From Clostridiales bacterium (GTDB lineage Bacteria > Bacillota > Clostridia > Saccharofermentanales > DTU023): 64,000 nt of DNA. Shown one piece after another: positions 52,056-61,261 of this stretch. A model generated the notes under the pieces. The model saw only the letters and a program-made list of their open reading frames with translations, searched no databases and was not told the origin of the DNA. Position numbers and translations under genes: made by a program. The stretch lies in the NCBI GenBank assembly GCA_004556455.1, contig SFGY01000007.1, forward strand, positions 124,001 to 188,000, read 5' to 3'. Position 1 is the stretch's first letter, and every line of letters starts with the position of its first letter.

Positions 52056-53682
52056 TCGGATAAGGTTCCAGGAAGGCGTGGAAGTGGCGCATGGGCAGAT
52101 TGCGGCCCCAGGTAATGCGCATGTTCGGGATATTTTCGCGATCTTCATAGAGCGCTTTTACCGCCGCGATCACATAATCCAGGTGCTCTCTGGAAAGCTG
52201 GCTGCGGTTGATGCAGAGGCGCACGACATTGCAGATTTCGGCCTGCTGTTCGGGCGTCTTGAGGTCGTATTCCATGGAAAAATCTCCCAGTTCCGCCACA
52301 CGAATGCCATAGCGGCGAATCATCTCCAGCGAAAAGCCCTGGCCCGCAAATTTTTCGTGCGAGCGTTTGCCGTCAAAAAATTCATCCATATGGATATAGA
52401 CGGCGTGGCCTCCGGCAGGAATAACGACCCCCTTGACGCCTGCCCTGTACAGACCTTCGGCGAGATACTCGCACTGGCGCACGCGCTCGTCCTGATAATC
52501 GAAGCGGCACTCTTCATAGAGCCCAGCGGCCAGAGCCATGATATCGTGACCGGACATGCCGCCGTAAGAATCGTTGCCATAGCAGGAAATCTGTTTGACC
52601 TTGATGAGAACGCCGACGTCTGTCTTGACGCTGCCATCCGGATTGAAATCAGAGAACTTCCGCCAGAAACGCCCACGATCGCGGAAGGCCAGCATACCGC
52701 CCATATTGCAATGGCCGTTTTTCTTGGCGGACATGGTGAAGCCATCGCAATACGAGAACATCTCGGTGGCGATCTCAGCGATGGACTTGTCGGCGTAGCC
52801 TTCCTCGTTCATTTTGATGAAGTAGCAGTCTTCAGCCCAGCGGGCGACATCGAACATAAAGGGAATATCGTATTTCTCGGCCACCTTCGCTGTTTCGCGG
52901 ATGGATCTCATGGAAACAGCCTGCCCGCAGACGGTGTTATTGGTGATCGTCGTGTAAATAAGCGGGACATTCTCGGGGCCGACCTTCTCAATGAGTTCGA
53001 CAAGCTTCGGGATGTCCATATCGCCCTTGAAAGGATTCTTCTCATAATGGCCGCCTTCCGGCACTTCCCAGAGCAGTTCCTGATGATAGAGATTGCGGGG
53101 AATCGACCCCATCTGCTTGATATTGCCTTCGGTGGTGTCGAAATGGCCATTGGAAGGGATGGTGTAGACCTTGCCTGGCGTGCGCTTATTGAGAATATTG
53201 CGCACAATCTCGAAGAGCACAGATTCAGCCGCACGTCCCTGCTGGAGGATAAAGGTATTGGGTCTTTCCATCTGAGCCGCGCCTCCATTGAACAGGCCGC
53301 CCTCCTCCTCATACAGATAAAGCCTGTCCATGAGCAGGTCGATGTCCTGGCAGTCCGTGCGGAGCAGGTCGAGGCCCCGATGCCAGTTCTTCTCCCCTCC
53401 GCGTTCAAAAATATCGCGGAACGCATCGAGCAGCACATAATAGCCCTTGTTTCGACCATAGGACTCATCGCCCAGGAAGAGCGAAGACCACTGCTGGTCG
53501 GTCATGGCCGTCGTACCTGAGTCCGAGAGCATATCGACCGTCAGCAGCCCTGCCGGGAAAGCAAATTCATTATAATGCGTCGCTTTAAGGGCGCGTTCAC
53601 GCTGTTCCAGCGTCACACGGGGAATATTGCGTTTCACATAGCTGAGTGAACGTGGCGTTGGGACATTTAAGGGATATTCCAT
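52045..53682 (-). CDS. tnaA: Tryptophanase/tyrosine phenol-lyase family enzyme, long form
   Basis: The 545-residue beta-eliminating lyase has ATHYNEFAFPAGLLTVDMLS, DSGTTAMTDQQWSSLFLGDE, the PLP lysine region MSAKKNGHCNMGGMLAFRD (K320/K321) and RYGIRVAELGDFSMEYDLKT. Tryptophanase splits tryptophan into indole, pyruvate and ammonia; tyrosine phenol-lyase does the same to tyrosine. The protein exceeds the usual ~470 residues. About 50 extra residues (GGEKNWHRGLDLLRTDCQDI onward) lie before the PLP lysine, between the DESYGR and QQGRAAE segments. GGAGG precedes the start. The Trp-type importer nearby favours tryptophan, but the substrate is not certain. Confidence 0.85.
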   Translation of the reverse strand: MEYPLNVPTPRSLSYVKRNIPRVTLEQRERALKATHYNEFAFPAGLLTVDMLSDSGTTAMTDQQWSSLFLGDESYGRNKGYYVLLDAFRDIFERGGEKNWHRGLDLLRTDCQDIDLLMDRLYLYEEEGGLFNGGAAQMERPNTFILQQGRAAESVLFEIVRNILNKRTPGKVYTIPSNGHFDTTEGNIKQMGSIPRNLYHQELLWEVPEGGHYEKNPFKGDMDIPKLVELIEKVGPENVPLIYTTITNNTVCGQAVSMRSIRETAKVAEKYDIPFMFDVARWAEDCYFIKMNEEGYADKSIAEIATEMFSYCDGFTMSAKKNGHCNMGGMLAFRDRGRFWRKFSDFNPDGSVKTDVGVLIKVKQISCYGNDSYGGMSGHDIMALAAGLYEECRFDYQDERVRQCEYLAEGLYRAGVKGVVIPAGGHAVYIHMDEFFDGKRSHEKFAGQGFSLEMIRRYGIRVAELGDFSMEYDLKTPEQQAEICNVVRLCINRSQLSREHLDYVIAAVKALYEDRENIPNMRITWGRNLPMRHFHAFLEPYPNKD

Positions 53683-54076
53683 CTTGAGCCTCCAAAAAGA
53701 ATATGCTGCTGTGCAGGTTGAAAAAGACTGACATCACGATCATAAAACAAAGGAAAACAAGAAGCAAAAGCCTATGCAAAGCAAAAGCAAACGCGGAAAA
53801 AGATTCAGAGCAAACTCCTGCTCAGTGAAAATACCCTGGCCCTACCATCGACTATTTCCATATGATGCCTCTGATATCCTGCTGCGCTTCCGGGAGGACG
53901 ATCAGCCTATATACATCCGACATAGTGATCTATAATCTACTGCTTTAATTCTGATCTTATAAATGATGGGAACAAAAGATATTTATGTTGGCAGTGCTGG
54001 GCGTTTACACACGATCAAGGTAAGCTCTAAAATGGAAAGGTCAAGCCATAAAGAATGTTCTTTGCGTTGCTTGTGC
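53683..54076. other. Spacer upstream of the tryptophanase-family gene
   Basis: No gene, RNA or clear promoter pair is recognised. A T-rich run and TATAGAT-like sequence on the minus strand near 53930 may mark the promoter. Confidence 0.25.
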
Positions 54077-54131
54077 GACTTAAATGAGACTTGAATCTGA
54101 CTTGAACACGACTTAGATCTGGCTTGAATCC
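54077..54131 (+). repeat. Five consecutive 11-nt tandem units
   Basis: Exact 11-nt steps: GACTTAAATGA, GACTTGAATCT, GACTTGAACAC, GACTTAGATCT, GGCTTGAATCC, ending 65 nt before the lipoprotein gene. Confidence 0.75.
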
Positions 54132-54196
54132 TTGAAGATAAGAAAAGCGCCGCGCTGCAAGTTTCACCCTATTGATTTGCTTAAGAGAAGGACTCG

Positions 54197-54847
54197 ATGA
54201 AAATGAACCCTATTTCTCTAAGATTAAAGAGACTTCTGCTTCTTGGCCTGTTTCTTAGCTTGCTCGGACTGTCATTAAGTGCTTGCTCAGGTGGGGCTGC
54301 AAAAAAGGGCGAAGAAATCCTGAAAACATGTGGCTACAGCCCTTTCGAGGTATCTACAGACAGTGTAGGGACGGGCGCTCAAGGGACTATCATCCTCTAT
54401 GAAAAAGACAAAGATTTGCTGGGAATAAGGATTGTATCGACGGTTCGTGTGGCTCCAAAGGACTGGGGCGGCGTGGCTTTTTACCTGCCGAAAGGTTCAA
54501 ACCTGGAGCATGTTTTATGTACATACCCGGAAAATGGCGAAGTGCAGGAACCTGATCCAGTAGCCGTGTGGAAAAGCGAGAATTCTCATGGAGACTTCAA
54601 TTTGATGCTTGAAATTGATCGACATCACGATCGGAAAGCAAGAGGTGGCGGCAAGGGCACTGTCGTCATCGAAGCCACCTGCCGAAATGAAACTGAAGGT
54701 TCAGACGGTCCCTCTTCCCTTAAATTTGCCGTTGACTGCGGAGCCAGCTTTAAAAAAGGGCAGTCGATCATGGGGTTAGCTCATCGTGAGATCGTCGTGG
54801 ATATAAAGAGAACGGAAAAACCCCGCCCGGCACAAAGCGAACCTTAA
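54197..54847 (+). CDS. Hypothetical lipoprotein
   Basis: The 216-residue protein has a lipoprotein signal (LLLLGLFLSLLGLSLSAC, lipidated Cys near residue 30) and a compact, mostly beta extracellular domain with four cysteines (TCGYSPFEV, VLCTYPENG, EATCRNE, AVDCGASF), which could form two disulfides. I do not recognise a family. GAAGGA precedes the start. It stands alone between the tryptophanase-family gene and a gene-free stretch. Confidence 0.7.
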   Translation: MKMNPISLRLKRLLLLGLFLSLLGLSLSACSGGAAKKGEEILKTCGYSPFEVSTDSVGTGAQGTIILYEKDKDLLGIRIVSTVRVAPKDWGGVAFYLPKGSNLEHVLCTYPENGEVQEPDPVAVWKSENSHGDFNLMLEIDRHHDRKARGGGKGTVVIEATCRNETEGSDGPSSLKFAVDCGASFKKGQSIMGLAHREIVVDIKRTEKPRPAQSEP

Positions 54848-55088
54848 AACCGCCCATGGCCACCGAAAAACGAACCTTAGAAAGTTCAAATACCCGCTTG
54901 AAGACTTCCGTTCTTTCGGCTAAACTAAACTCACACTTTAATTCTGCCGAAAAAATCGGTGTTTTAGTCAAATCATTCAAGTGATAGATCATGTATCGAG
55001 ATAGTGGCTTGCTCTCATTTCGGATTTTCAGAATTTTAGACAAAATTTCGAGTAATGGACGGTTATCCTAAGCAAACTATGGCTTAAA
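54848..55088. other. Gene-free stretch after the lipoprotein gene
   Basis: I see no gene, terminator or repeat in these ~240 bases. A 91-codon minus-strand frame overlapping the lipoprotein gene has no ribosome site. Confidence 0.3.
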
Positions 55089-55230
55089 CCATCCACACCT
55101 TGATAACTTGCACGCGAAACCCATCCACTACTTAGTTTCTTGCACGCTGGCCCATCCACTACTTGCTAAGTTGCACGAAAAACAGAAAAACCAAAGGAAA
55201 ACCATCCATTAGTTGCTACGTTGTACGAAA
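55089..55230 (+). repeat. Four direct repeats of ~27 nt
   Basis: Copies of CCATCCACTACTTGCTAAG followed by TTGCACG-AAA start at 55089, 55121, 55152 and 55202. Spacing is 32, 31 and 50 nt. The gaps are short and unequal, so this is not a CRISPR array. No gene is seen nearby on either strand. Confidence 0.65.
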
Positions 55231-55350
55231 AAAGGTTGGTCACCTTTTCTGAAAAGCCTGTCCAAATAGGCTTCTTTCGCACCGACAGAAATATTGCCCT
55301 GCTTTATCCTTCTCACCAGATCACCCTTCGCAGCTGCATCCCCAGATGCC

Positions 55351-55396
55351 AAAGGGGCGTCTCTCAAGATTTATCTCTTGCGAGGCGCCCCTTTTT
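55351..55396 (+). terminator. Strong terminator without an obvious upstream gene
   Basis: AAAGGGGCGTCTC-TCAAGA pairs with TCTCTTG-CGAGGCGCCCCTTT, followed by a T-run. It reads on the plus strand, ~500 nt after the lipoprotein gene, so it may end an unrecognised small RNA from the repeat region or serve the convergent minus-strand gene. Confidence 0.6.
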
Positions 55397-55450
55397 GCTT
55401 TCAGCTGAAATGAAGCACTGAGTTAAAACTCAAATTGTAAATGAAACGAC

Positions 55451-56113
55451 TTACTGAACGCTCGGAATCTGCCAGGTGGCGCTATCCGTACTGATATGGA
55501 CTAAATGCCGTCTCACAAAACCAAGACGGCGATAATAGTAGAGATCACTGACACCTTCTCCATGAATACTGTGATCGGCGCTGCCTTCTGCAGGGGTAAA
55601 GGGAATCTCCAATACCAGCTCCGGCGTCACAGGATTGGTGGGTGACGCATCCTGCAAATAGCGGTTCCAAAAGGTACGATAATCATCCCAGGCACCATAA
55701 CGAATCTCGTATCGGACTTTGCGAGGCTCAGGTTTCTGGATCTGCCAGTTAAAGAACATAGCCGAAGTACTTTGGATGCTGGCATTGCCAACTTGCGTCT
55801 CTGCTGGAAAGCTGATGTTGTATTCAATAAAGGGAAACTGCTTGTTTTTTCCCATCATCACTAAGTTCGGAATGGCAGAATTCTTTTGTACTTCTTCAAG
55901 ATAACGGACATAGGCGGGAGCCATCAGATTGACCGTGTTGATGCGACCTTGCAGAATATACGTATAGTCACTTCCCGCTGGGGCAGACAGGATCTGAAAA
56001 TCATTCTCAACTTGCACCTGTAAATCAATATCCGCAGCATGAACAGGAACGGCCATAAAAAGCAGAGTAAAGCTGAGCAAGGCCAGCAGGGCGAACTTAT
56101 TCATCTTTTTCAT
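55451..56113 (-). CDS. Secreted protein of unknown function
   Basis: The 220-residue protein has a signal peptide (KFALLALLSFTLLFMAVPVH, cleavage after HAA near residue 27) and a mostly beta mature domain (VENDFQILSAPAGSDYTYIL, YEIRYGAWDDYRTFWNRYLQ). It has no cysteines in the mature part and no wall anchor. GGAGG precedes the start. It lies 31 nt after the LPxTG gene and is probably cotranscribed with it, so the two may act together at the surface. No family recognised. Confidence 0.7.
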   Translation of the reverse strand: MKKMNKFALLALLSFTLLFMAVPVHAADIDLQVQVENDFQILSAPAGSDYTYILQGRINTVNLMAPAYVRYLEEVQKNSAIPNLVMMGKNKQFPFIEYNISFPAETQVGNASIQSTSAMFFNWQIQKPEPRKVRYEIRYGAWDDYRTFWNRYLQDASPTNPVTPELVLEIPFTPAEGSADHSIHGEGVSDLYYYRRLGFVRRHLVHISTDSATWQIPSVQ

Positions 56114-56144
56114 AGTCTAACCTCCATCATTTCGCTGATCATAC

Positions 56145-57368
56145 TTAATAGCGCCGTCTGGCAAGCACAAGAACGCCGGCGGCCAGCAAAAGCAAACCGG
56201 GAAGGAATGACACGTGCTCACCTGTGCTCGGTAGATTGATAACAGGAGAAGCTTCTGACGGAATTGTCGTGGGCTGATAAGGACTGGTTATCGGCTGGGT
56301 CACCATAGGAGGATTAAACTCGACAGGTGGACAAGGCATCCAGGGGCAGGGAATAAGAATATCTTGCGGTTCTTCAGGCTTATCAACGATCTGAAGAGTC
56401 AGCTGAATCGGCACACTTTCCCCCGGTGTTGTTACATAAGTTGAATCTGTCCCATATGTTGGATCCTGACAAGAGTGGAATTTCAAATGCTCAGCATAGA
56501 AAAAGGGATCGTCGATGGTATAAGTTTCCGGCAGGCCCATTTTTTCCTTTGCTTCTTTAACGAAACCCTCAGCAAATTGTCTTACTTCAGCCTCAGGGAT
56601 TTCATCTAGGGGTTTTCCAATATAATCTGGATATACGATTTTTGCCATTGCCAAAACCGTTTTCCCGCTGGCAGCCTGACATATAAAAGTCACTTCGCCA
56701 TCGACTGTCCCGGTAACCGTCAACTTATCTCCAACCTTTACCTTACTCTTATCAATGGCCACTTTGGGGAGAGAGACGGATAATTTACCGGTTTGGTTGA
56801 TAGCCGCGCGTAAATCTTCAAAATTAGTATCTTCGTTCTGTATGACCATTGTGACACTAAGCTCGTTCCCATTAATGTCGACATTGTCCATACTGGGAAC
56901 ATGAAAGAGATTTGAACCGGAAGTAAAAGCAATATCCCCGAGAGTTAAACTGGCTTTATCCGGCATAATAAGACCATCCGGTAAAGTAATCTTGGCCGTA
57001 AAGGTGCTTTTAATCCTGACCGGCCAGTTCTTGCCTGTCGTGCCCCAGACCTGACTGCTCTTCTCGATCCAATCCTGGTTTAGACCGTTGATTATATCAG
57101 CAATGAAGTTTGAATCATAAGTCCCGGTAAAAATAAGTTGGTCGTTTAAGCCCGCCTTTGTGTAGATCGCCTGAGCCTGCGTGTCATTGGCGGAAGGTGC
57201 TTCGCCCTGCAGGCGCACGAGGAGGTCACCGTTTCCCTCATACCATTCTGTTTTGGTTAACGGAGGATTTGGCCAAAGTGTACCCCCCCCCGAGGTGGCA
57301 AGCACTGAAATTTGTGCACATAGTACAAAAGCAATCAGTGCCAGAATGCTAAAGATTTTATTCCTCAT
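56145..57368 (-). CDS. LPxTG-anchored surface protein with a G9 tract
   Basis: The 407-residue protein has a signal peptide (FSILALIAFVLCAQISVLAT). A mature part with Ig-like or bacterial-adhesin-like beta segments follows (KVGDKLTVTGTVDGEVTFIC, FVKEAKEKMGLPETYTI), then a Pro/Thr-rich stalk (FNPPMVTQPITSPYQPTTIP). The sortase signal is LPSTGEHVSFLPGLLLLAAG, ending RRRY. Codons just after the signal peptide contain nine consecutive G (57291-57283), encoding SGGGT. Slippage there would switch the reading frame, so phase variation is possible. AAGGAG precedes the start. Function unknown; adhesion is a guess. Confidence 0.8.
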   Translation of the reverse strand: MRNKIFSILALIAFVLCAQISVLATSGGGTLWPNPPLTKTEWYEGNGDLLVRLQGEAPSANDTQAQAIYTKAGLNDQLIFTGTYDSNFIADIINGLNQDWIEKSSQVWGTTGKNWPVRIKSTFTAKITLPDGLIMPDKASLTLGDIAFTSGSNLFHVPSMDNVDINGNELSVTMVIQNEDTNFEDLRAAINQTGKLSVSLPKVAIDKSKVKVGDKLTVTGTVDGEVTFICQAASGKTVLAMAKIVYPDYIGKPLDEIPEAEVRQFAEGFVKEAKEKMGLPETYTIDDPFFYAEHLKFHSCQDPTYGTDSTYVTTPGESVPIQLTLQIVDKPEEPQDILIPCPWMPCPPVEFNPPMVTQPITSPYQPTTIPSEASPVINLPSTGEHVSFLPGLLLLAAGVLVLARRRY

Positions 57369-57780
57369 TCTTTTTCTCCTTTCCGGTAGTCTGTTTCCGG
57401 TAGTCTGCTGTCCTTTATGGATCAGTCACAACTTCATTCTAGCCCGATTGTGCTTGAAAGGAAAGCACAAGAAAGATCCAGACCGTTCCGAAAATGGGCG
57501 CTTCGAATCTGCGAAGCAGCTTTGCAATCGTGTGTAGCCTGTTTCTATGCTCTGGTTTAGACATAACTCACAGCTCGATATAGTTGCGGCCATACTAAGT
57601 GATGGCTTTATTCCACGTGTTTCAAATGCCAAAGTGAACTCTTTTTTGCTGGTGCTTCACAACGTGTGTAGTTTTAGCCATGAGAAAAATTCTGTCGCCA
57701 CATGATACCCGCGGCACAACATGTCACCACATGACACGACAAGGCACCATATTTTGCCCAAAAAAATTCTTTCCGTAAAC
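57369..57780. other. Spacer between the LPxTG gene and hbd
   Basis: No gene is recognised. Near 57700-57760 short CCACATGA/CACAACATG-like units recur, another degenerate repeat patch. Confidence 0.3.
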
Positions 57781-57978
57781 GTTTAAATTTTGAAAAGAGC
57801 TGTTATAATAGGTGTGATCTTAATAGAGAAATCTTCTGACCCGAAGAGATATGGACCGGGCGCGGATAGTCGGACAGATGAGGCTTTTCGAGATTTTCCC
57901 CGGCTTTAGTCCGAGTTCAGGCACGTCAATGGGCATAAGCTTTTCTCAGACACATTTTTGCTTTTCAAGGAGGGCAGC
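57781..57978 (+). promoter_or_regulatory. Promoter and leader of hbd
   Basis: A perfect TATAAT lies at 57804-57809 with only a weak -35 (GTTTAA). The ~165-nt leader contains a stem in which TCGGAC pairs with GTCCGA across ~40 nt. No known riboswitch is recognised. Confidence 0.45.
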
Positions 57979-58827
57979 ATGAAAATTTTTCTCGCCGGCT
58001 GTGGCACCATGGGTTCCGGAATCGCACAAACGTTTGCGGTCAACGGACACGAAGTTTACATGTTCGATCAGGAAATGAGCTTTATTGATCGCGGTTATGG
58101 CATGATCGAAAAACAGCTCAAACGTCAGGTCGAAAAACAGCGCATGACGCAGGAAGACGCGGATGCTGCGCTGGCCCGTCTGCACAAAACGCTCGAGGTC
58201 AAAGATGCGGCCGAGGTCGACATGGTGATCGAGGCCATCTTTGAAAATATGGAAGCGAAACGCGCCATTTACAAAGAGCTCGACGAGGTCTGCAAAGAGG
58301 ATTGCCTCTTCTGCAGCAACACTTCTTCCCTCTCCATCACGGAAATGGCCCGCGGCTTTAAGCACGAAGCGCGCTTTGTGGGCTTCCACTTCTTTAACCC
58401 GGCCCCTGTCATGAAGCTGATCGAGGTCATTCGCGGCAATTCCAGCTCGGATGAAACGGTCGAAAAAGCTTTCGAAATCGCTAAAGCCATTGGTAAGGAT
58501 CCCGTCCTCGTCAAAGAAAACGCCGGCTTTATCGTCAATCGCATCCTCGTCCCCATGATTAACGAAGCGGCCGACCTCTACGACCGCGGCATCGCCAGCG
58601 CCGAAGATATTGACAAGGCCATGCGTCTGGGCGCGAATCACCCGATGGGACCTCTGGAACTCGGCGATCTGATCGGCCTCGACATCGTTCTGAACATCAT
58701 GAACGTCCTGCTGGACGAGACGGGTGATCCCAAATATCGTCCTGCCGTCATTCTGCGCAAGATGGTGCGCGCGGGCAAGCTTGGCCGCAAATCAGGTCAG
58801 GGTTTCTACGACTACACGAAAAAATAA
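57979..58827 (+). CDS. hbd: 3-hydroxybutyryl-CoA dehydrogenase
   Basis: The start is ATG 57979 after AAGGAGGG; an earlier in-frame start overlaps that site. The 282-residue enzyme has the NAD-binding GCGTMGSGIAQTFAVNGHEV, catalytic GFHFFNPAPVMKLIEVIRG and NRILVPMINEAADLYDRG. It interconverts acetoacetyl-CoA and 3-hydroxybutyryl-CoA with NAD(P)H. With thiolase and crotonase downstream it joins acetyl-CoA, acetoacetyl-CoA and crotonyl-CoA, which are the products of the lysine operon. Butyryl-CoA dehydrogenase and Etf genes are not in this window. Confidence 0.95.
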   Translation: MKIFLAGCGTMGSGIAQTFAVNGHEVYMFDQEMSFIDRGYGMIEKQLKRQVEKQRMTQEDADAALARLHKTLEVKDAAEVDMVIEAIFENMEAKRAIYKELDEVCKEDCLFCSNTSSLSITEMARGFKHEARFVGFHFFNPAPVMKLIEVIRGNSSSDETVEKAFEIAKAIGKDPVLVKENAGFIVNRILVPMINEAADLYDRGIASAEDIDKAMRLGANHPMGPLELGDLIGLDIVLNIMNVLLDETGDPKYRPAVILRKMVRAGKLGRKSGQGFYDYTKK

Positions 58828-58921
58828 AGCCACCAAGGGGTGATCGCTTCAGAAGCTTAGAAAAATAAAGCTTTAATCACGATGCCGCGCTCACAAATGC
58901 ACGGCAAGAAAGGAATAACTT

Positions 58922-60106
58922 ATGCAACACGATATCGCTATCCTCGGCCCCTGCCGCACAGCTATCGGCAAATTTGGCGGCTCTCTCGCCAACGTTCCCG
59001 CCGTCAAACTCGGAGAAATTGTCATTCGGGAATCCCTGAAACGCGCCGGGGTCAAACCCGAACAAGTTGACGAAGTGCTCTTCGGCAACGTCATCCAGGC
59101 CGGCCTCGGCCAGAATCCCGCCCGTCAGGCGGCCAGAAATGCCGGTCTCCCCGACGAAGTACCTGCTTCCACATTGAATAACCTCTGCGGCTCCGGCCTC
59201 AAGACCCTCAATATGGCGGCCGCCATGATCAATAACGGCGACGCCGAAATCATGGTCGTCGGCGGCATGGAAAACATGTCGGCCGCCCCCTACCTGCTCG
59301 ACAAGGCACGTTTCGGCTATCGCATGAATGCGGGCACCCTCAAGGACGCCATGATCAGCGATGGTCTCACCGATGCCTTCTACGGCTACCACATGGGTAT
59401 GACCGCAGAAAACGTCGCCGAACAGTTCCACGTCAGCCGCGAAGAATGCGATCAGTTCTCCTATGAGAGCCAGTTGAAAGCGAAGAAAGCTCAGGAAGAG
59501 GGCCGTTTCAAAGAGGAAATCGTGCCGGTTCATATCAAAGAGCGCAAGCGCGAATACGATTTCGAGGAGGATGAATTCCCCCGTCACGAAACCACGCTGG
59601 AAGCCCTCGCCAAATTAAAGCCCGCCTTTAAAAAGGAGGGCGGCGTGATTACCGCCGGCAACGCTTCGGGTATCAACGACGCCGCTGCCGCCATGGTAGT
59701 CATGTCGGTCGAGAAAGCCAAAGAACTGGGTCTCAAACCCATGGGCATTTTGAAATGCGGCGTCTCCGTGGCTCTCGATCCGGCGATCATGGGCATGGGT
59801 CCCTACTTTGCCATTAAGAAGCTCATGGAAAAGAGCGGCGAAAAGATCGAAAACATTGAGCTCTGGGAGCTGAACGAAGCCTTCTCCTCACAGTCCGTGG
59901 CGGCCGTCCGCGACCTCGGCATCAATAAAGAGCTCGTCAATGTCAACGGCGGCGCGATCGCTCTTGGACATCCCATCGGCTGCTCCGGCGCACGTATTCT
60001 TGTGACCCTGCTCTACGAGATGGAGAAGAGAAATCTCCACAAAGGCGTGGCTTCCCTCTGTGTGGGCGGCGGCATGGGCGTCGCTTCCCTGGTCGAGCGT
60101 CCGTAA
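58922..60106 (+). CDS. thlA: Acetyl-CoA acetyltransferase (thiolase)
   Basis: The 394-residue degradative/biosynthetic thiolase has the nucleophile Cys in LNNLCGSGLKTLNMAA near residue 88, NEAFSSQSVAA, NGGAIALGHPIGCSGAR and the second active-site Cys in CVGGGMG. It cleaves acetoacetyl-CoA to two acetyl-CoA, or condenses them. AAAGGA precedes the start, 94 nt after hbd. Confidence 0.95.
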   Translation: MQHDIAILGPCRTAIGKFGGSLANVPAVKLGEIVIRESLKRAGVKPEQVDEVLFGNVIQAGLGQNPARQAARNAGLPDEVPASTLNNLCGSGLKTLNMAAAMINNGDAEIMVVGGMENMSAAPYLLDKARFGYRMNAGTLKDAMISDGLTDAFYGYHMGMTAENVAEQFHVSREECDQFSYESQLKAKKAQEEGRFKEEIVPVHIKERKREYDFEEDEFPRHETTLEALAKLKPAFKKEGGVITAGNASGINDAAAAMVVMSVEKAKELGLKPMGILKCGVSVALDPAIMGMGPYFAIKKLMEKSGEKIENIELWELNEAFSSQSVAAVRDLGINKELVNVNGGAIALGHPIGCSGARILVTLLYEMEKRNLHKGVASLCVGGGMGVASLVERP

Positions 60107-60287
60107 ACGGGTTGAACTGCTTTACTCCGGCCACCGCACTGCAATGCGCGGCGGCCTCTGCCTTTCTGAGCAGACCCCGCTGCTTCCCTGTTGAAACTGC
60201 CTCGATGAATTTTAAGTCCCCTTAGGGGCTGGAATTTATGAAAATTCATGGCATACATGACATACATGACATAAGGAGAATCACACC

Positions 60288-61067
60288 ATGTCTTTTGTAG
60301 AAATTCAGAAAAACGGCAAGACCGCTGTTCTCACCATCAATCGTCCGGAAGCGCTGAACGCCCTGAACAGTCAGGTTTTAAGCGATTTAAAAGCGGCTCT
60401 TGACGAGCTGAAAAAAGAAGCCGACCTGCGCTGCCTGATCATCACCGGTGCGGGCCCCAAGTCTTTTGTCGCCGGTGCTGATATCGGCGAAATGTCCACC
60501 ATGAACCCGAAAAAGGGAGAAGCCTTTGGTATCGCCGGTAACAAGGTAATGAGCCAGGTGGCCAGCTTCCCCTGCCCCGTGATCGCCGCTGTGAACGGCT
60601 ACGCCCTGGGCGGCGGTTTTGAACTCGCCCTGGCCTGCGACCTTCGTCTGGCCTCGGAAAAAGCGCGTTTCGCCTTTCCCGAAACTGGCCTGGGCATTAC
60701 CCCTGGCTTTGGCGGCACCCAGCGTCTCGCCCGTCTGGTCGGACCTGCGCTCGCCTCTGAGCTGATCTTTACCGGGCGCACGGTCAAGGCCGATGAAGCT
60801 CTGGCCAAAGGCATGGTCAGCCAGGTTTGCGCCCCCGAAGAACTGCTCGATAAGGCACAGGAGCTCGCTGACACCATCGCCGGCCGCGCCCCGATTGCCA
60901 TCCGTCAGGCCAAAAAAGCCATTCGCGGCGGACTTGACCTTACCCTCGAAAAAGGCCTGGACTATGAGTCTGAGTGCTTCGGTGAATGCTTCGACTCCGA
61001 AGATCAGAAAAACGCCATGAAGGCCTTTGTGGAAAAACAGCCCTTTAATGACTTTCAAAACCGCTAA
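60288..61067 (+). CDS. crt: Enoyl-CoA hydratase/crotonase
   Basis: The 259-residue enzyme has the oxyanion-hole segments SFVAGADIGEM and NGYALGGGFELALACDLRLA and both catalytic glutamates (FPETGLGITPGFGGTQRLAR region). It hydrates crotonyl-CoA to 3-hydroxybutyryl-CoA and back, linking Kal's product to Hbd. AAGGAG precedes the start. The 181-nt gap after thlA holds a short duplicated CATACATGA. Confidence 0.93.
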   Translation: MSFVEIQKNGKTAVLTINRPEALNALNSQVLSDLKAALDELKKEADLRCLIITGAGPKSFVAGADIGEMSTMNPKKGEAFGIAGNKVMSQVASFPCPVIAAVNGYALGGGFELALACDLRLASEKARFAFPETGLGITPGFGGTQRLARLVGPALASELIFTGRTVKADEALAKGMVSQVCAPEELLDKAQELADTIAGRAPIAIRQAKKAIRGGLDLTLEKGLDYESECFGECFDSEDQKNAMKAFVEKQPFNDFQNR

Positions 61068-61124
61068 GGGTTAAGTGAAGGTGCCGTAAAAGCTCTCTTC
61101 GCTATGACATTTTAAAAGCAATAC

Positions 61125-61165
61125 GAAACCCCTGAAAACGCTTGTTTTCAGGGGTTTCTTTTTCA
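61125..61165 (+). terminator. Terminator of the hbd-thlA-crt unit
   Basis: GAAACCCCTGAAAAC (61125-61139) and its complement (61144-61158) form a 15-bp stem followed by TTTTTC. Confidence 0.85.
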
Positions 61166-61202
61166 ATGAAGCTCAGCTCATCGCTCATGAAGTCGCTTCA
61201 AC

Positions 61203-61234
61203 AAAAATCGGCCCAGTGCTGGGCCGATTTTTTT
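61203..61234. terminator. Bidirectional terminator between crt and the ABC permease
   Basis: AAAAATCGGCCCAG and its complement form a 14-bp stem with a 2-nt loop, with T-runs on both strands. It serves the minus-strand permease gene. Confidence 0.8.
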
Positions 61235-61261
61235 AATTGATAGAAGATTGCTCTTTCCGGC

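Noticed and set aside
55089..55230. CRISPR array
   Set aside because: Spacing is 32, 31 and 50 nt with gaps of only a few bases between copies, and no cas gene is in the window.
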